Below, piece after piece: positions 33,445-44,123 of a DNA stretch of 64,000 nucleotides. This DNA is from Pseudacidovorax intermedius (GTDB lineage: Bacteria; Pseudomonadota; Gammaproteobacteria; Burkholderiales; Burkholderiaceae_C). The stretch covers positions 550,836-614,835 of the forward strand of contig NZ_QQAV01000001.1 of NCBI RefSeq assembly GCF_003350475.1, in the 5' to 3' direction. Position 1 is the stretch's first letter, and every line of letters begins with the position of its first letter. Below the pieces are notes generated by a model. It saw only the letters and a list, made by a program, of their open reading frames with translations. It was not told the DNA's origin and made no database searches. The translations under genes and the position numbers were made by a program.

Positions 33445-35478
33445 ATGGCCAACCAAGCCCTGATGGCCAACGCGATCCGCGCGTTGGCGATGGACGCCGT
33501 CCAGCAAGCCAATTCCGGGCATCCCGGCGCCCCGATGGGCATGGCCGACATGGCGGCGGCCCTCTGGGGCGAGCACCTCAAGCACAACCCGGCCAACCCG
33601 CACTGGGCCGACCGCGACCGCTTCGTGCTCTCCAACGGCCATGCCTCGATGCTGATCTACGCCCTGCTGCACCTGACGGGCTACGACCTTCCCATCGAGG
33701 AACTGAAGAACTTCCGCCAGCTGCACAGCCGCACCGCCGGCCACCCCGAGGTGGGCATCACCGCCGGCGTGGAGACCACCACCGGCCCGCTGGGCCAGGG
33801 CGTGACCAATGCCGTGGGCTTCGCGCTGGCCGAAAAGCTGCTGGCCGCCGAATTCAACCGCGATGGCCATGCCATCGTCGACCATCACACCTATGTCTTC
33901 CTGGGCGACGGCTGCCTGATGGAAGGCATCAGCCACGAGGCCGTGGCCCTGGCCGGCGCCTGGAAGCTGGGCAAGCTGATCGCCCTGTACGACGACAACG
34001 GCATCAGCATCGACGGCAAGGTCGCGCCCTGGTTCATCGACGACACGCCCAAGCGCTTCGAAGCCTGCGGCTGGAACGTGATCGGCCCGGTGGACGGCCA
34101 TGACGCCGCCGCCGTCTCCGCCGCCGTGGCCCAGGCCAAGGCCGGCGAAGGCAGCAAGCCGACGCTGATCGTCTGCAAGACGCAGATCGGCAAGGGCAGC
34201 CCCAACCGCGGTGGCACCGCCAAGGCCCACGGCGAGCCGCTGGGCGCCGACGAGATCGGCCTGACCCGCTCGGCCCTGGGCTGGGAACACGCCCCCTTCG
34301 AGCTGCCCGAGGCCGTCTACCAGGACTGGGATGCCAAGGCCAAAGGCGCTTCCGCCGAAGCCGCCTGGAACGAGAAGTTCGCCGCCTACGCGCAGGCCTT
34401 CCCCGACCTGGCCGCCGCATTCGAGCGCCGCATGAAGGGCGAGCTGCCCGCCGCCTTCGACCAGGTGGTGGTCGACGCCGTGCTGGCCGCCCACACCAAG
34501 GCCGAGACCGTGGCCAGCCGCAAGGCCAGCCAGCTGGCGCTGGAGACGCTGACGGTGCAACTGCCCGAACTGCTCGGCGGCAGCGCCGACCTGACCGGCT
34601 CCAACCTGACCAAGACCGCCGCCACGCCCGACCTGCGCTTCGCCGCCGACGGCGCCGTGGTGCGCACCGAAGACGGCCGCATCGGCCGCCACATCAACTA
34701 CGGCGTGCGCGAGTTCGGCATGGCCGCCATCATGAACGGCGTGGCGCTGCATGGCGGCTTCATTCCCTACGGCGGCACCTTCCTGACCTTCAGCGACTAC
34801 AGCCGCAACGCCATCCGCATGGCGGCGCTGATGAAGCAGCGCGTGATCCATGTCTTCACGCACGACTCCATCGGACTGGGCGAGGACGGCCCGACGCACC
34901 AGTCGATCGAGCATGCGGCCAGCCTGCGCCTGATTCCCAACCTGGACGTGTGGCGCCCCGGCGACACCACCGAGACGGTGGTGGCCTGGGCCTGCGCACT
35001 GCGCAACAAGACGCAGCCCACCGCGCTGCTGCTGTCGCGCCAGAACCTGAACTACGCCCCCAAGGACGAGCTGGCCGACATCAGCCGCGGCGCCTATGTG
35101 CTGGCCGAGCCCTCGCGCGTGGGCCTCAAGAAGAAGGCCAAGGCGGTGATCATCGCCACCGGCTCCGAGGTGCAGCTGGCGCTCAAGGCGCAGGAACTGC
35201 TGGCCAGCCGCAAGATTGCCGTGCGCGTGGTCTCCATGCCCAGCACCACCACCTTCGACCGCCAGGACGTCAAGTACAAGAAGTCCGTGCTGCCCAAGGG
35301 CCTGCCGCGCATCGCCGTGGAGATGGGCAGCACCGGCGGCTGGTGGAAATACGGCGTGGACGCCGTCGTGGGCATCGACACCTACGGCGAATCCGCGCCG
35401 GCCGGCGTGCTGTTCAAGCACTTCGGCTTCACGCCCGAGAACGTGGCGGCGACGGTCGAGGCCGTCCTCGCCGACTGA
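33445..35478 (+). CDS. tkt: transketolase
   Basis: A 677-residue thiamine-diphosphate enzyme of the pentose phosphate/Calvin pathways. It begins [20 protein letters not shown] and has the substrate-binding [12 protein letters not shown] (about 26-37), SNGHASML, the ThDP/Mg motif [20 protein letters not shown] with DDNGISIDG downstream, and the Pyr domain [18 protein letters not shown] segment ([20 protein letters not shown]) with the catalytic Glu, then [16 protein letters not shown]. Length is typical. It is followed after 33 bp by GAPDH on the same strand, a common beta-proteobacterial arrangement linking pentose phosphate and glycolytic enzymes. Confidence 0.97.
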   Translation: MANQALMANAIRALAMDAVQQANSGHPGAPMGMADMAAALWGEHLKHNPANPHWADRDRFVLSNGHASMLIYALLHLTGYDLPIEELKNFRQLHSRTAGHPEVGITAGVETTTGPLGQGVTNAVGFALAEKLLAAEFNRDGHAIVDHHTYVFLGDGCLMEGISHEAVALAGAWKLGKLIALYDDNGISIDGKVAPWFIDDTPKRFEACGWNVIGPVDGHDAAAVSAAVAQAKAGEGSKPTLIVCKTQIGKGSPNRGGTAKAHGEPLGADEIGLTRSALGWEHAPFELPEAVYQDWDAKAKGASAEAAWNEKFAAYAQAFPDLAAAFERRMKGELPAAFDQVVVDAVLAAHTKAETVASRKASQLALETLTVQLPELLGGSADLTGSNLTKTAATPDLRFAADGAVVRTEDGRIGRHINYGVREFGMAAIMNGVALHGGFIPYGGTFLTFSDYSRNAIRMAALMKQRVIHVFTHDSIGLGEDGPTHQSIEHAASLRLIPNLDVWRPGDTTETVVAWACALRNKTQPTALLLSRQNLNYAPKDELADISRGAYVLAEPSRVGLKKKAKAVIIATGSEVQLALKAQELLASRKIAVRVVSMPSTTTFDRQDVKYKKSVLPKGLPRIAVEMGSTGGWWKYGVDAVVGIDTYGESAPAGVLFKHFGFTPENVAATVEAVLAD

Positions 35479-36510
<1,032 letters not shown>

Positions 36511-36556
36511 GCAGCGCCGCACGGGCTGCCCCGGCGGCCCCTGAACTGCGATGAAG

Positions 36557-36585
36557 AGCGCGCCCCCGTGGCGCGCTTTTCTTTT
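36557..36585 (+). terminator. rho-independent terminator after gap
   Basis: An 8-bp perfect stem (agcgcgcc / ggcgcgct) with a 5-base loop is followed immediately by tttctttt. It lies 47 bp after the gap stop codon and 13 bp before the 3' end of the convergent amidase pseudogene. This is the clearest intrinsic terminator in the window. Confidence 0.9.
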
Positions 36586-36597
36586 GGCGGTCTGGCG

Positions 36598-37997
36598 TCA
36601 TGCCCTCGGGCCCGCGCCCGCAACCCGGCGCGCCACGTCGATGGTCCCGCGGTCGTGCAGCCACGGGCCGATCACCTGCACACCCAGCGGCAGCCCGCCC
36701 GCCCCCGCCATGACCGGCACGGCCGTGGCGGGCAGGCTGGCCAGCGAGGCGAGGCTGGCCCAGGCGGACTGGGCCTCGTAAGGGGTGTCCTCGCCATCGA
36801 TGCGCAGGGTGCGCCGCCCCCAGTCCGGATCGTCCTGGTGCGCGAAGGCGGCGCAGCCGAAGGCCGGCATCACGATGGCATCGACCCGCTCCAGCAGCGC
36901 GAAACACTGCGCCCGCAGCCGGCCGCGGTCGGCGACCAGGCGGATCCATTCGTGCGCGTTCAGGTCGCACTCGGCGCCGGGCTCGAACGCGCCGAGCACC
37001 GTCATCACCCACTGCTGGTAGGCCCGGTGCAGCACCGCAAGGTCGGGCAAGGCGCCGGGCGGCAGATCTGCCGCGCTCATGATCCGGGCGCCCTGCGCCT
37101 GCAGCCGCCGCGCCGCCTCGGCCACCGCGCCGCGCACCTCGGCATCGGCCGGGGCAAGCGGATTGGCGTCGAGCACCAGCACCTGCCAGCGCGCCGGGTC
37201 GGGCTGCCGCGGCGGCGGCAGTTGCAGCTGCCAGGCCTGAGCCATGGGCATCTCCGGGCCGGCGAGCACGTCCAGCGCCAGGAGCAGGTCGTCGGCCGTG
37301 CGCGCGATCGGGCCGATGACCGTGGGCAGGTCGGGGGGCGGTCCGAGCGTGTCGGGCGTGCCAGGGAAGGCCTGGCCACGCAGCGGCAGGATGCCGGTGC
37401 TGGGCTTGTGCGCCCACACGCCGCAGAAATGCGCGGGCACGCGCAGCGAGCCCATCAGGTCCGAGCCCATCTCCAGCGCCACCAGGCCCGCCGCCAGCGC
37501 AGCCGCACCGCCGCCCGAGGAGCCGCCCGGCGTGCGCGAGGCATCCAGTGGGTGCACCGTGCGGCCGTGGATCGGGTTGGCCGTCTGCCAGTCGGCCAGG
37601 GCCGCGGGCACATTCGTCTTGCCCAGATGACGGCGCCCGCGGCCTTGAGCCGCTGCACCGCCGCCGCATCGGTCGCCGGGCGGAAGCCGCGGAAGGGCGG
37701 CAGGCCCCAGCTGGTGGGCAGGCCGGCGATGTTGAAGGACTCCTTCACCGTCATCGGCACGCCCAGCAGCACCGGCCGCTCGCCCTTCGCACGCCGCGCG
37801 TCGGCGGCCCGGGCCTGGTCGCGGGCGCGGTCGAAGTCGCGCAGCACCACGGCGTTGAGGGCGCCGTCCTTCGCCTCGATGGCGGCGATGGCGGCGTCGC
37901 AGAGTTCGAGGGCCGTGGCCTCGCCCGCGGCGACGGCACGCGCGCAGGCGGCGGCGCCCTGGTGGATCAGTCTGGCGAAGTCGGTCGGCTGGGGCAT
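36598..37997 (-). pseudogene. amidase-signature gene with single-base frameshift
   Basis: Two overlapping frames together encode one amidase of about 466 residues. The N-terminal part starts [20 protein letters not shown] at 37997 and carries the catalytic Lys in [16 protein letters not shown]. It runs to AAGAVIWA and then goes out of frame. The C-terminal part resumes in the next frame with [12 protein letters not shown], the GGSSGG motif and [12 protein letters not shown]. At about 37621-37624 the run is GGG on the coding strand where GGGG would restore TGG-GGC-AAG-ACG (WGKT). All triad residues are otherwise present, so this is a recent mutation or a sequence error in a G run. It converges with gap. 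Confidence 0.88.
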
Positions 37998-38170
37998 GGC
38001 GGGCGAGGACGGCGGCCGAGGCGTGGCGCCGGATGCTGGGTGACGAGGACCCGGCGATTCTGGCGCGATGCACCCGGGCGCGGGCTGTCGGGCGCACCGG
38101 CATTCGTCCGGCGCCGGCGGAGGGACGCGCCTCCTAGACTGGTGCGATCCGTCCTCACCCCGCTGCCCCC

Positions 38171-38758
38171 GTGACCGCCCCATCGCCCGCTGCCGCCTTC
38201 ATCGACTTCCTCGCCCCCGCCCACGAGGTGGCGCCGGCCCTGATCGGCGTCGAGGTGCTGGTGGACGGCGTCGGCGGCCGCATCGTGGAGACCGAGGCCT
38301 ACGACCGCGAGGACCCGGCCTCGCACAGCCACCGCGGGCCCACGCCGCGCAATGCGGCCATGTTCGGGCCGCCGGGCCGGGCCTATGTCTACCGCTCCTA
38401 TGGCATCCACTGGTGCCTGAACTTCGTCTGCGGCCCCGAGGGCCACGGCGCGGGCGTGCTGATCCGCGCGCTGGCGCCCACCGAGGGCCTGGCCCGCATG
38501 CGCGAGCGCCGCGGCGTGCAGGATGTGCGCCTGCTGGCCGCCGGCCCCGGGCGTGTGGCCCAGGCGCTGGGGGTGGACGCCAGCTTCAACCATCGGCGGC
38601 TGGATGCCCCGCCCTTCGAACTCCGTCCGCGACCCGCTGGCGAGAACATCCAGGTGCAGACTGGGCCGCGCATCGGCATCACCCGCGCGGCGGACGTGCC
38701 CTGGCGCTTCGGCGAGGCAGCCTCGCCCTTCCTGAGCCGGCCCTTTCCCAGGCGGTGA
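38171..38758 (+). CDS. DNA-3-methyladenine glycosylase (AAG/MPG type)
   Basis: A 195-residue alkyladenine DNA glycosylase that excises alkylated purines in base excision repair. The catalytic Glu lies in [18 protein letters not shown] (about residues 37-54), followed by the DNA-intercalation Tyr region [20 protein letters not shown] and the active-site [20 protein letters not shown]. These match the human AAG fold (type II), not the AlkA or Tag folds. A GTG start is used (38171); no upstream ATG in frame fits. It lies divergent from the amidase pseudogene and converges with an MFS gene across 190 bp of dispersed-repeat DNA. Confidence 0.93.
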   Translation: MTAPSPAAAFIDFLAPAHEVAPALIGVEVLVDGVGGRIVETEAYDREDPASHSHRGPTPRNAAMFGPPGRAYVYRSYGIHWCLNFVCGPEGHGAGVLIRALAPTEGLARMRERRGVQDVRLLAAGPGRVAQALGVDASFNHRRLDAPPFELRPRPAGENIQVQTGPRIGITRAADVPWRFGEAASPFLSRPFPRR

Positions 38759-38808
38759 CGTCCTTCGCAGAAGGCCCCCAACCCGCCGGGTGATGTCCGA
38801 AGGTCAAC

Positions 38809-38877
38809 CCGTTCGCCCTGAGTCGTCGGGGGCCTTCGAGTCGCTGACCCGGGCTTCGACAAGCTCAGCCTGAACGG
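38809..38877. repeat. pair of inverted dispersed palindromic elements
   Basis: CCGTTCGCCCTGAG at 38809-38822 and CTTCGACAAGCTCAG continuing to GAACGG at 38853-38877 are inverted relatives of one short element, CTTCGACA(A/G)GCTCAG-N4-GAACGG. They lie between the convergent glycosylase and MFS genes and could fold into a bidirectional terminator-like structure. Further copies occur at 57697-57722 and 57788-57813, with a degenerate one at 55212-55238. Such elements are frequent between genes in Burkholderiales. Confidence 0.65.
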
Positions 38878-38947
38878 CCTTGGGTCGACCGACCGGCTCC
38901 CATCCGGCAGGCGGCCTTTTGCGCGGCCGTGAGGCTCTGGCCGGCGC

Positions 38948-40165
38948 TCAGCCCCGCCGCGCCGGCCAGAGCCGCACGGCCAGCGTGGCCCCGGCGCTGG
39001 CCATCGCCAGCAGCACGACGCCGAACCAGCCCGCATGGGCCAGCACCTGGCTGCCCAGCGCGGCGCCGGCGGCCATGCCGATGAACATGCCGGTGAACAG
39101 CAGTGCATTCAGCCGGCTGCGGGCGCCCGGGTCCAGGCTGTAGACCAGCGTCTGGTGCGCCACCAGCGTGGCCTGCACGCCGAAGTCGAAGCCGATGGCG
39201 GCCACCACCAGCAGGCCGATCTGCGCGGCGGGCGGCAGCAGGTCCTGCACCAGCAGCAGCGCGAAGGAGAGCAGCGCCAGCCCGGCGCCCAGCTGCGTCA
39301 CGCGGTTGGGGCCGCGGCGGTCGGCCAGGCGACCGGCCAGCGGAGCTGCCAGCGCACCGGCGGCGCCGGCCAGGCCGAAGGCACCGGCTGCGGCGCTGCC
39401 CATCTGGAAGCGCTCGTGCAGCATCACCGCCAGCGTGGACCAGAAGGCGCTGAAGCCGATCGACAGCAGGCCCTGCGCCAGCGTCGCGCGGCGCAGCGGC
39501 CCGTAGCGCTTCCACAGCTGCACCAGCGAGGCCATGAGCTGGCCGTAGCTCAGCTGGGTCGTCGGCACGAAGCGCGGCAGCCCGCGCCACAGGGCGAGGC
39601 CGATCAGCGCGATGGAGCCGGCCGCGGCCAGGAAGACGGCGCGCCAGCCCCATTGCTGGCCGACCAGCCCGCTGGCCACCCGCGAGAGCAGGATGCCCAG
39701 CAGCAGCCCGGTCATCACGGTGCCCACGGTGCGGCCGCGGTGCGCCTCGGGCGCAAGCGCAGCGGCGGCAGGCACGATGTCCTGCGCCAGCGTGGCCGTG
39801 AGGCCGATGGCCAGGCTGGCCACCAGCAGCGCGCCCAGGCCGGGCGCCAGCGCGCTGGCCAGCAGCGCCAGCATCAGCAGCACCACCTTGACCAGGATGA
39901 TGCGGCGACGGTCGTAGCGGTCGCCCAGTGGGATCAGCAGCAGGATGCCGGCGGCATAGCCGAGCTGGGTGAGGGTGGGCACGAGGCCGGTCTGGGCCGG
40001 ACTTGCGTCCAGGTCCGCGCCCAGGATGCCCAGCAACGGCTGCGCGTAGTAGAGGGCGGCGGCGCCCAGGCCGGCGCCCGCGGCCAGCATCAGCACCAGC
40101 GGCCGCGACAGGTCGGGCTCGGCAGGCGCCGCAGCGGAACCGGCGACAAGAGGAAGGGATGACAT
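38948..40165 (-). CDS. MFS transporter
   Basis: A 405-residue membrane protein with about 12 transmembrane segments. The family signature after helix 2 is GDRYDRRRIILVKVVLLMLA (about residues 81-100); the loop ARGRLADRRGPN-like segment (LAGRLADRRGPNRVTQ) follows helix 8. It belongs to the drug/sugar-efflux-like (YbcL/YnfM type) exporters. Its direction and ligand are unknown. It is divergent from a LysR gene 129 bp away, the usual arrangement for a regulated efflux gene. The start MSSLPLVAGSAA was chosen for its position before the first membrane helix; the longer frame runs into the intergenic promoter region. Confidence 0.88.
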   Translation of the reverse strand: MSSLPLVAGSAAAPAEPDLSRPLVLMLAAGAGLGAAALYYAQPLLGILGADLDASPAQTGLVPTLTQLGYAAGILLLIPLGDRYDRRRIILVKVVLLMLALLASALAPGLGALLVASLAIGLTATLAQDIVPAAAALAPEAHRGRTVGTVMTGLLLGILLSRVASGLVGQQWGWRAVFLAAAGSIALIGLALWRGLPRFVPTTQLSYGQLMASLVQLWKRYGPLRRATLAQGLLSIGFSAFWSTLAVMLHERFQMGSAAAGAFGLAGAAGALAAPLAGRLADRRGPNRVTQLGAGLALLSFALLLVQDLLPPAAQIGLLVVAAIGFDFGVQATLVAHQTLVYSLDPGARSRLNALLFTGMFIGMAAGAALGSQVLAHAGWFGVVLLAMASAGATLAVRLWPARRG

Positions 40166-40294
40166 GGGGAACTCCTTGGCAGTCTGCGGCGCCGCCCTTG
40201 TTGTCGGTGGGCGACGCCGAATGGGGAGCATTCTTTCAACGAATGACAAAAAGCTGTAGACGGCTGGATTGCAGATCAGCTATACGTTCGACGC

Positions 40295-41215
40295 ATGAAA
40301 GAAGCGCCGCTCGCCATCGACCGCCTGGACCTGCTGCAGACCTTCGTGCGCATCGTGGATGCCGGCAGCCTCTCGGCCGCCGCCCAGCAGATGGGCAGCA
40401 CCCAGCCCACCGTCAGCCGCCGCCTGCAGGCGCTGGAGCGCACCCTGGGCCTGCGGCTGCTGCACCGCTCCACCCATGCCATGGCGCTGACCGAGGACGG
40501 CGAGCGCTGCCTGGCACAGGCGCGCGAACTGCTGGAGCGCTGGGACAGCTTCGAGGCCGACGTGCGCGGCGCCCGCAACACGCCGCGCGGCCACCTGCGC
40601 GTGCTGGTGCCGCATGCCTTCGGGCAGGACCAGCTGATGGCGCCGCTGCTGGGCTTCCTGCAGGCCCATCCCGAAGTGAGCGTCGAATGGCTGCTGCACG
40701 ACCGGCAGCCGGACTTCATCGCCGAGGGCATCGACTGCGCGATCCGCGTGGGCGCCGTGAGCGATCCGTCGGTCGTCGCCCAGCGCCTGACCGAGATCCA
40801 GCGCATCGTGGTGGCACCGCCCGGCCTCTGGGGCCACGGCCCGCCACCGGAGGCGCCGCAGCAGCTGGCCGCCCTGCCCTGGCTGGCGCTGCAGACCTTC
40901 TACCGCGACGAGGTCACGCTCACGCACGAGGCCGACGGCAGGCGCGAGACCTTCGCCATCCGCCCCCGCCTCGCGACCGACAGCCTCTATGCCACCCGCC
41001 GCGCCGTGCTCGGCGGAGCCGGTATCGCGCTGGTGTCGGCCTGGGCGGTGGCGCCGGATCTGGCCGAGGGCCGGCTGGTGCGCCTGGCGCCGCAGTGGGT
41101 GGGCGATCCGCTGCCCATCTACCTGATGCACCCCTACGCGCGCCAGTACCCGCCGCGGTTGCGCGCCTTCACGGCGTGGATGCGCGAGCACATGCCGTCG
41201 CCCGACCACTTCTGA
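40295..41215 (+). CDS. LysR-family transcriptional regulator (AaeR/DsdC-like HTH)
   Basis: A 306-residue regulator. The HTH is RLDLLQTFVRIVDAGSLSAA and STQPTVSRRLQALERTLGLR (residues 9-55). The effector domain follows with GHLRVLVPHAFGQDQLMAPL and EGIDCAIRVGAVSDPSVVAQ, a pattern typical of the PA0477/CrgA group of LysR proteins. It is divergent from the MFS transporter and probably controls it together with itself. The AT-rich 129-bp gap contains pieces such as agctg...cagct that may be operator halves, but no clean T-N11-A repeat is proposed. The inducer is unknown. Confidence 0.9.
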   Translation: MKEAPLAIDRLDLLQTFVRIVDAGSLSAAAQQMGSTQPTVSRRLQALERTLGLRLLHRSTHAMALTEDGERCLAQARELLERWDSFEADVRGARNTPRGHLRVLVPHAFGQDQLMAPLLGFLQAHPEVSVEWLLHDRQPDFIAEGIDCAIRVGAVSDPSVVAQRLTEIQRIVVAPPGLWGHGPPPEAPQQLAALPWLALQTFYRDEVTLTHEADGRRETFAIRPRLATDSLYATRRAVLGGAGIALVSAWAVAPDLAEGRLVRLAPQWVGDPLPIYLMHPYARQYPPRLRAFTAWMREHMPSPDHF

Positions 41216-41288
41216 CCGCACGCACCCCGCCGCCCGGCGCCCCCGCGCCACCCGGTCCGCGAGGCGGCTCCTTACCATCGGCCCCGCC

Positions 41289-42611
41289 ATGTTCCGCCTG
41301 CCCCGCACCGCCACCGCGCCCTTCTGCCCTTCCGAAGTCAAGGGCAGCGTCACCGTCGACCCGGGCCAGCCCTTCCACAAGAAGCTGCTGAAGTTCGCCG
41401 GCCCCGGCCTGCTGGTGTCGGTGGGCTACATGGACCCGGGCAACTGGGCCACCGACATCGAGGCCGGCTCGCGCTTCGGCTACGGCCTGCTCTTCGTGGT
41501 GCTGCTGGCCAGCCTGGCGGCGATGCTGCTGCAGACCCTGTGCGTGCGCCTGGGCCTGGCCGGCGGGCTGGACCTGGCCCGCGCCTGCCGCCAGCGCTAC
41601 GGCCCGCGCACCAACCGCTTTTTGTGGCTGGGCGCCGAGCTGGCCATCGTGGCCTGCGACCTGGCCGAGGTGCTGGGCAGCGCGCTGGCGCTGCACCTGC
41701 TGCTGGGCGTCTCCATCCCCGTGGGCATTGCCATCACCGCCTTCGACACGCTGCTGGTGCTGGGCCTGCAGGGCGCGGGCTTCCGGCGCGTGGAGGCCAT
41801 CGTGCTCGGCCTGGTGCTGACCATCGCCGGCTGCTTTGCGGTGGAGCTGGCCATGGCCCAGCCGAACTGGTTCGGCGTGGCGATGGGCTTCGTGCCCAGC
41901 CTGGAGCGGCTGCAGCAGCCGGGCGCGCTGTACCTGGCCATCGGCATCGTGGGCGCAACGGTGATGCCGCACAACCTGTACCTGCATTCCTCCATCGTGC
42001 AGACCCGTCTGGTGGCGCGCACGCCCGCGGCCACGCGCGAGGCGGTGCGCCTGGGCACGATGGACGCCGTGCTTTCGCTCACGCTGGCACTGTTCGTCAA
42101 TGCCGCCATCCTGATCCTGGCGGCCAGCGCCTTCCACGGCGGCGGGCGCGCGCCGGTCACCGAGATCGAAGACGCCTACCGGCTCATCGAACCGGTGGTG
42201 GGCGGCCTGGCGGCCACGCTCTTCGGCATCGCGCTGCTGGCCTCCGGCCAGAGCTCGACCTTCACCGGCACCATCGCCGGCCAGATCATCATGGAAGGCT
42301 TCCTGGACCTGAAGATCCCCTGCTGGCAGCGACGGCTCATCACCCGGGCCCTGGCCATCGTGCCGGCCTTCGTGGGCGTGTGGTGGTTCGGCGACGGCGG
42401 CGTGGGCAAGATGCTCGTGCTCAGCCAGGTGGTGCTGAGCTTCCAGCTGCCCTTCGCCATCTGGCCGCTGGTGCGCTTCACCAGCGACCGGCGGCTGATG
42501 GGCGAATTCGCCAGCGGCTGGGCGATGAAGGCCACGGCCTGGGGGCTGTTCGCGGTGATCAGCGCGGCCAATGCGTGGCTGGTCTGGACGGTGGCGACGG
42601 GGCAGGGCTGA
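41289..42611 (+). CDS. mntH: Nramp-family divalent metal transporter
   Basis: A 440-residue inner-membrane transporter with about 11 helices that imports Mn(II)/Fe(II) with protons. The two metal-binding helix breaks are visible: MDPGNW in helix 1 (D49, N52) and VMPHNLYLHSS in helix 6 (M226, H228, N229). Nramp selectivity uses Asp, Asn and Met at these places, so the metal site is classical, although MPHN in place of MPxN-Met variants still fits MntH. No Mn riboswitch or MntR site was recognised in the 73-bp upstream gap. A GAGGC repeat array follows its stop. Confidence 0.92.
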   Translation: MFRLPRTATAPFCPSEVKGSVTVDPGQPFHKKLLKFAGPGLLVSVGYMDPGNWATDIEAGSRFGYGLLFVVLLASLAAMLLQTLCVRLGLAGGLDLARACRQRYGPRTNRFLWLGAELAIVACDLAEVLGSALALHLLLGVSIPVGIAITAFDTLLVLGLQGAGFRRVEAIVLGLVLTIAGCFAVELAMAQPNWFGVAMGFVPSLERLQQPGALYLAIGIVGATVMPHNLYLHSSIVQTRLVARTPAATREAVRLGTMDAVLSLTLALFVNAAILILAASAFHGGGRAPVTEIEDAYRLIEPVVGGLAATLFGIALLASGQSSTFTGTIAGQIIMEGFLDLKIPCWQRRLITRALAIVPAFVGVWWFGDGGVGKMLVLSQVVLSFQLPFAIWPLVRFTSDRRLMGEFASGWAMKATAWGLFAVISAANAWLVWTVATGQG

Positions 42612-42667
42612 GCCGACGGCAATGGCCGCCGTCGCCCCGCGCTGCGACGCGGCTCGGGGCCGGCGCC

Positions 42668-42717
42668 GAGGCGAGGCGAGGCGAGGCGAGGCGAGGCGAG
42701 GCGAGGCGAGGCGAGGC
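42668..42717. repeat. 10 perfect tandem copies of GAGGC
   Basis: An uninterrupted 50-bp pentanucleotide array, lying 57 bp after the mntH stop and 73 bp before the YciI start. Pentamers of this kind are prone to slipped-strand changes in copy number. It is not inside a credible coding region; the frame through it would encode Arg/Gly/Glu repeats only. Confidence 0.97.
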
Positions 42718-42789
42718 GGCCCCGCAATCCTCCGCGCCAGCCGAGGCCCTCCGAGACAGCGGCCGGGCCCCCGGGCTACCCTCGGGCGC

Positions 42790-43080
42790 ATGTTCATCGT
42801 CACCCTCACCTACATCCGCCCCGTCGAAGAAATCGACGCCCACATGGAGGCCCACGTCGCCTGGCTGCGCCGCCATTACGACAGCAGCCTGTTCGTCGCC
42901 TCCGGCCGGCAGGTGCCGCGCGTGGGCGGCGTGATCCTGGCCCGCTCGGGCGACCGCGCGGCGCTCGAGGCCGTGCTCGCCGAAGACCCGTTCGCGCAGC
43001 ACAAGCTGGCCCGCATCGACATCGTCGAGTTCGCGCCCAGCATGACCGCGCCCGGCGCCGAGGCGCTCAAGTCGATATGA
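42790..43080 (+). CDS. YciI-family protein
   Basis: A 96-residue dimeric alpha/beta-barrel protein of the YciI/YCII family (MFIVTLTYIRPVEEIDAHME, HVAWLRRHYDSSLFVASGRQ, LAEDPFAQHKLARIDIVEF). The conserved His in AHVAWL and Asp in the AEDPF segment are the residues usually discussed as an active-site dyad; the reaction is not known for most members. Its stop overlaps the start of the next membrane protein gene (ATGA), so they are translationally coupled. The start is the Met beginning the first beta strand. Confidence 0.87.
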   Translation: MFIVTLTYIRPVEEIDAHMEAHVAWLRRHYDSSLFVASGRQVPRVGGVILARSGDRAALEAVLAEDPFAQHKLARIDIVEFAPSMTAPGAEALKSI

Positions 43081-43994
43081 GCGAGCGCCCGGGCGCGCCG
43101 CCGGCCACCGTGGCGCCGTTCAAGCGCGCCCTGCTGCTGCTCGTCGCCACCGCGGTGCTCGCCGGCTGCTGGCTGGTGCCGCTGGAGCCCCTGGCCCGCG
43201 AGCAGTTGCGCGCCGGCCTGCAGCGCTCTCTCACCGCCTTTGCCGCAGCGCGGGCGCTGGGCGCCGTGCTGTCGGTGGCCCAGGGCACGCAGCTGGACGT
43301 CAAGCCCGCCGGCGTCGGCCTGAGCCTGGCCCCGGGCCAGGCCCTCAAGCCGCTCAACGAGCTGGTGGACCGCTTCGCTGCGGTGATGCTGGCCGCCAGC
43401 GTGGCCTTCGGCATCCAGCTGCTGATGCTGGGCATCGGCGGGCATGTGGCGGTGTCCGCCGCGCTGACGGCGGTGCTGCTGGCCTGGCTGGTGCTGCGCT
43501 GGCGGGCGGACTCGGCCGCCGCCAGCGCGGAAAGGGCAGCCGTCGGCGCCGATGCCCCCCGCGCGAGGCAAGACGCCGCGGCGGCACGCGCCCTGCGCTG
43601 GCTGTCCCCGATCTTCGCTGGCCTGCTGCTGGTGCGCTTCGCGGTGCCGGCCGTGGGCCTGGCCAACGAGGGCGTCTACCGCGCCGTGATGGCGGGCGAA
43701 TACCAGTCGGCCCTGGCCGTGATCGAGGCTTCGCCCGAGCAGGTGGTGGGCCGCACCCAGCCGGCTGCACCGGCCGAAGAAGGGCTGCTGGAGCGCCTCA
43801 AGCGCTGGTCCGAACGCGCCACCGACCTGCGCGCCGGCTACGAGGCGATCCTGCAGGCGGCTGGCGAATGGACCCGCACCATGGTCCGGCTGATCGCCCT
43901 GTTCGTGGTGCAGACGGTGCTGCTGCCGCTGGGCTTCCTGTGGCTCATGTGGCGGCTGTCGCGCGCCATTGCCGGCAGCGCCGCCCGCCGCTGA
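43077..43994 (+). CDS. multi-pass membrane protein of unknown function
   Basis: I do not recognise a family. The 305-residue protein has about five predicted membrane segments: residues 17-36 (LLLLVATAVLAGCWLV), about 100-118 and 122-142 (GGHVAVSAALTAVLLAWLVL), about 172-192 and about 268-292 (IALFVVQTVLLPLGFLWLMW). Between the first two lies a 60-residue amphipathic stretch and between the last two a charged, probably helical domain (LLERLKRWSERATDLRAGYE). A Cys at the end of the first segment (LAGC) resembles a lipobox but membrane topology makes lipidation doubtful. It is coupled to the YciI gene by a 4-bp overlap. Confidence 0.8.
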   Translation: MSERPGAPPATVAPFKRALLLLVATAVLAGCWLVPLEPLAREQLRAGLQRSLTAFAAARALGAVLSVAQGTQLDVKPAGVGLSLAPGQALKPLNELVDRFAAVMLAASVAFGIQLLMLGIGGHVAVSAALTAVLLAWLVLRWRADSAAASAERAAVGADAPRARQDAAAARALRWLSPIFAGLLLVRFAVPAVGLANEGVYRAVMAGEYQSALAVIEASPEQVVGRTQPAAPAEEGLLERLKRWSERATDLRAGYEAILQAAGEWTRTMVRLIALFVVQTVLLPLGFLWLMWRLSRAIAGSAARR

Positions 43995-43999
43995 GCCGG

Positions 44000-44045
44000 C
44001 AGTCTCTCCCTCTCCCCTCGCGGGAGAGGGCCGGGGAGAGGGGGC
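44000..44045. repeat. REP-like hairpin CCCTCTCCC/GGGAGAGGG
   Basis: A 9-bp perfect stem (44008-44016 with 44022-44030), followed by a G-rich tail (ccggggagaggggg). It sits directly after the membrane protein gene and before the convergent pirin gene. A close copy with one mismatch is at 53751-53790, also in a convergent gap. It may act as a bidirectional terminator or mRNA stabiliser. Confidence 0.75.
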
Positions 44046-44123
44046 CGCAGCGGAGGCACAGCCCGCATCTCGACCGCGGCAGACCGACTCGCGCAGCGCC
44101 CTGCATGCGGCAGGACGCCCCCC

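Noticed and set aside
42571-43080. Longer start for the YciI-family protein through the GAGGC array
   Set aside because: It would add only Arg/Gly/Glu repeats before the first beta strand; the Met at 42790 matches the family start.
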